Positions 39,329 through 39,661 of a stretch of DNA of 39,661 nucleotides are shown piece after piece (position 1 is the first letter of the stretch; the number at the start of each line of letters is the position of its first letter). The translations under genes and the position numbers were made by a program. The DNA is from an archaeon (GTDB lineage Archaea > Thermoproteota > Nitrososphaeria > Nitrososphaerales > CADDZS01), in contig JAKAPU010000007.1 in the NCBI GenBank assembly GCA_021806865.1, positions 1-39,661 of the forward strand. The letters run 5' to 3'. The notes below the pieces were generated by a model. The model made no database searches. It saw only the letters and a program-made list of their open reading frames with translations, and was not told the origin of the DNA.

Positions 39329-39661
39329 ATGATTCAAAACAAGAACAACATCCGCTCCAAGAGATTGAGCGTGGCAGTTGTAGAACCAGAGTTCGCTCTG
39401 AATCTTGGTTACGTAGCAAGATGCATGGCAAACTTCGGTCTGGAGAAGCTCTACGTCGTATCCCCAGACAAATTAGACAAGAAGTACTTGGAGGAGGCTA
39501 GTGTGTTTGCCTCTCATGGAAGCGAAATAATAGAGAATCTTCGCACAGTAAAATCGCTATCCGCCATTCGGCGAGGAAGCACTATTCTCATAGGAACAAC
39601 TGCAATTCAAGCCAGAAGAAGATCAAATCTAGCTCGTAGGACCTTGAGTTTGGAGGAATGT
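39329..39661 (+). CDS. SpoU/TrmJ-type RNA 2'-O-methyltransferase, 5' part
   Basis: The first 111 codons of a SPOUT-class methyltransferase, cut by the window end. The segment VAVVEPEFALNLGYVARCMANFGLEKLYVV is the typical N-terminal strand-helix of TrmJ-like enzymes that bind RNA and place the SAM knot later. Archaeal TrmJ methylates tRNA position 32. ATG 39329 is chosen; a TTG two codons earlier is in frame. The catalytic C-terminal motifs lie beyond the window, so the exact target is open. Confidence 0.85.
   Translation, partial: MIQNKNNIRSKRLSVAVVEPEFALNLGYVARCMANFGLEKLYVVSPDKLDKKYLEEASVFASHGSEIIENLRTVKSLSAIRRGSTILIGTTAIQARRRSNLARRTLSLEEC

Overview
This window is a gene-dense stretch of an archaeal chromosome. 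Nearly every gene has an archaeal or eukaryotic-like counterpart: exosome Rrp4/Rrp41/Rrp42, SBDS, 20S proteasome alpha, KEOPS Pcc1, prefoldin, eL43/eS19/eL39/eL31/eL21, PDCD5, RNase P Rpp21, Nep1, Nob1, Pus10, aIF5A, SRP54, Rpo4/RpoF and Dim1/KsgA. The combination of a degenerate FtsZ-like GTPase, a full GrpE-DnaK-DnaJ set, an F420-dependent reductase, tailed eL31 and very frequent TTG starts suggests a mesophilic member of the Thaumarchaeota/Nitrososphaerota or a close TACK relative. That placement is inference; no rRNA, tRNA, CRISPR array, insertion sequence or ammonia-oxidation gene was seen.

Layout. (1) 23-6062, minus strand: the archaeal exosome superoperon, psmA > SBDS > rrp4 > rrp41 > rrp42 > eL43 > pcc1 > prefoldin beta > DHH phosphoesterase. 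(2) 6175-7676, plus: a DUF371 protein and an OGG1-type 8-oxoguanine glycosylase, the latter overlapping the end of leuS. (3) 7637-15104, minus: leuS, alaS and a sequon-rich membrane protein with a cytosolic coiled-coil tail. (4) 15261-20026, plus: the two glycine decarboxylase P subunits, RNase P Rpp21, eS19, PDCD5, eL39 and eL31. (5) 20035-23107, minus: an ASCH-domain protein, the FtsZ-like GTPase and a MiaB-like tRNA methylthiotransferase, divergent from Nep1 (plus). (6) 23905-28254: a class II fumarase/aspartase and a small membrane protein (minus), an F420-dependent reductase (plus), then Nob1 and NAD kinase (minus). (7) 28433-32507: aIF5A (plus) facing dnaJ < dnaK < grpE (minus). (8) 32508-32840: the only gap over 300 bp, holding unusual hairpins and an alternative 52-codon ORF. 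(9) 32841-36395, minus: pus10, srp54, dph6 and a possible 46-residue gene overlapping dph6. (10) 36499-39661, plus: eL21, rpoF, DUF655, ksgA, a HemK-like methyltransferase and the 5' part of a SpoU/TrmJ-type RNA methyltransferase.

Together these genes cover most steps of making and policing the translation machinery: rRNA maturation (Nep1, Nob1, Dim1, SBDS), tRNA maturation and modification (RNase P, KEOPS, methylthiotransferase, Pus10, TrmJ-like), aminoacylation, initiation and elongation factors, RNA decay, protein folding, targeting and degradation. The less ordinary points are the hairpin-rich gap before grpE, a 13-bp inverted repeat between nadK and nob1, a three-copy 7-bp motif between gcvPA and the membrane-protein gene, the FtsZ-like protein lacking T7 acidic residues, a likely CTG-initiated NAD kinase, and the small ORF upstream of dph6.
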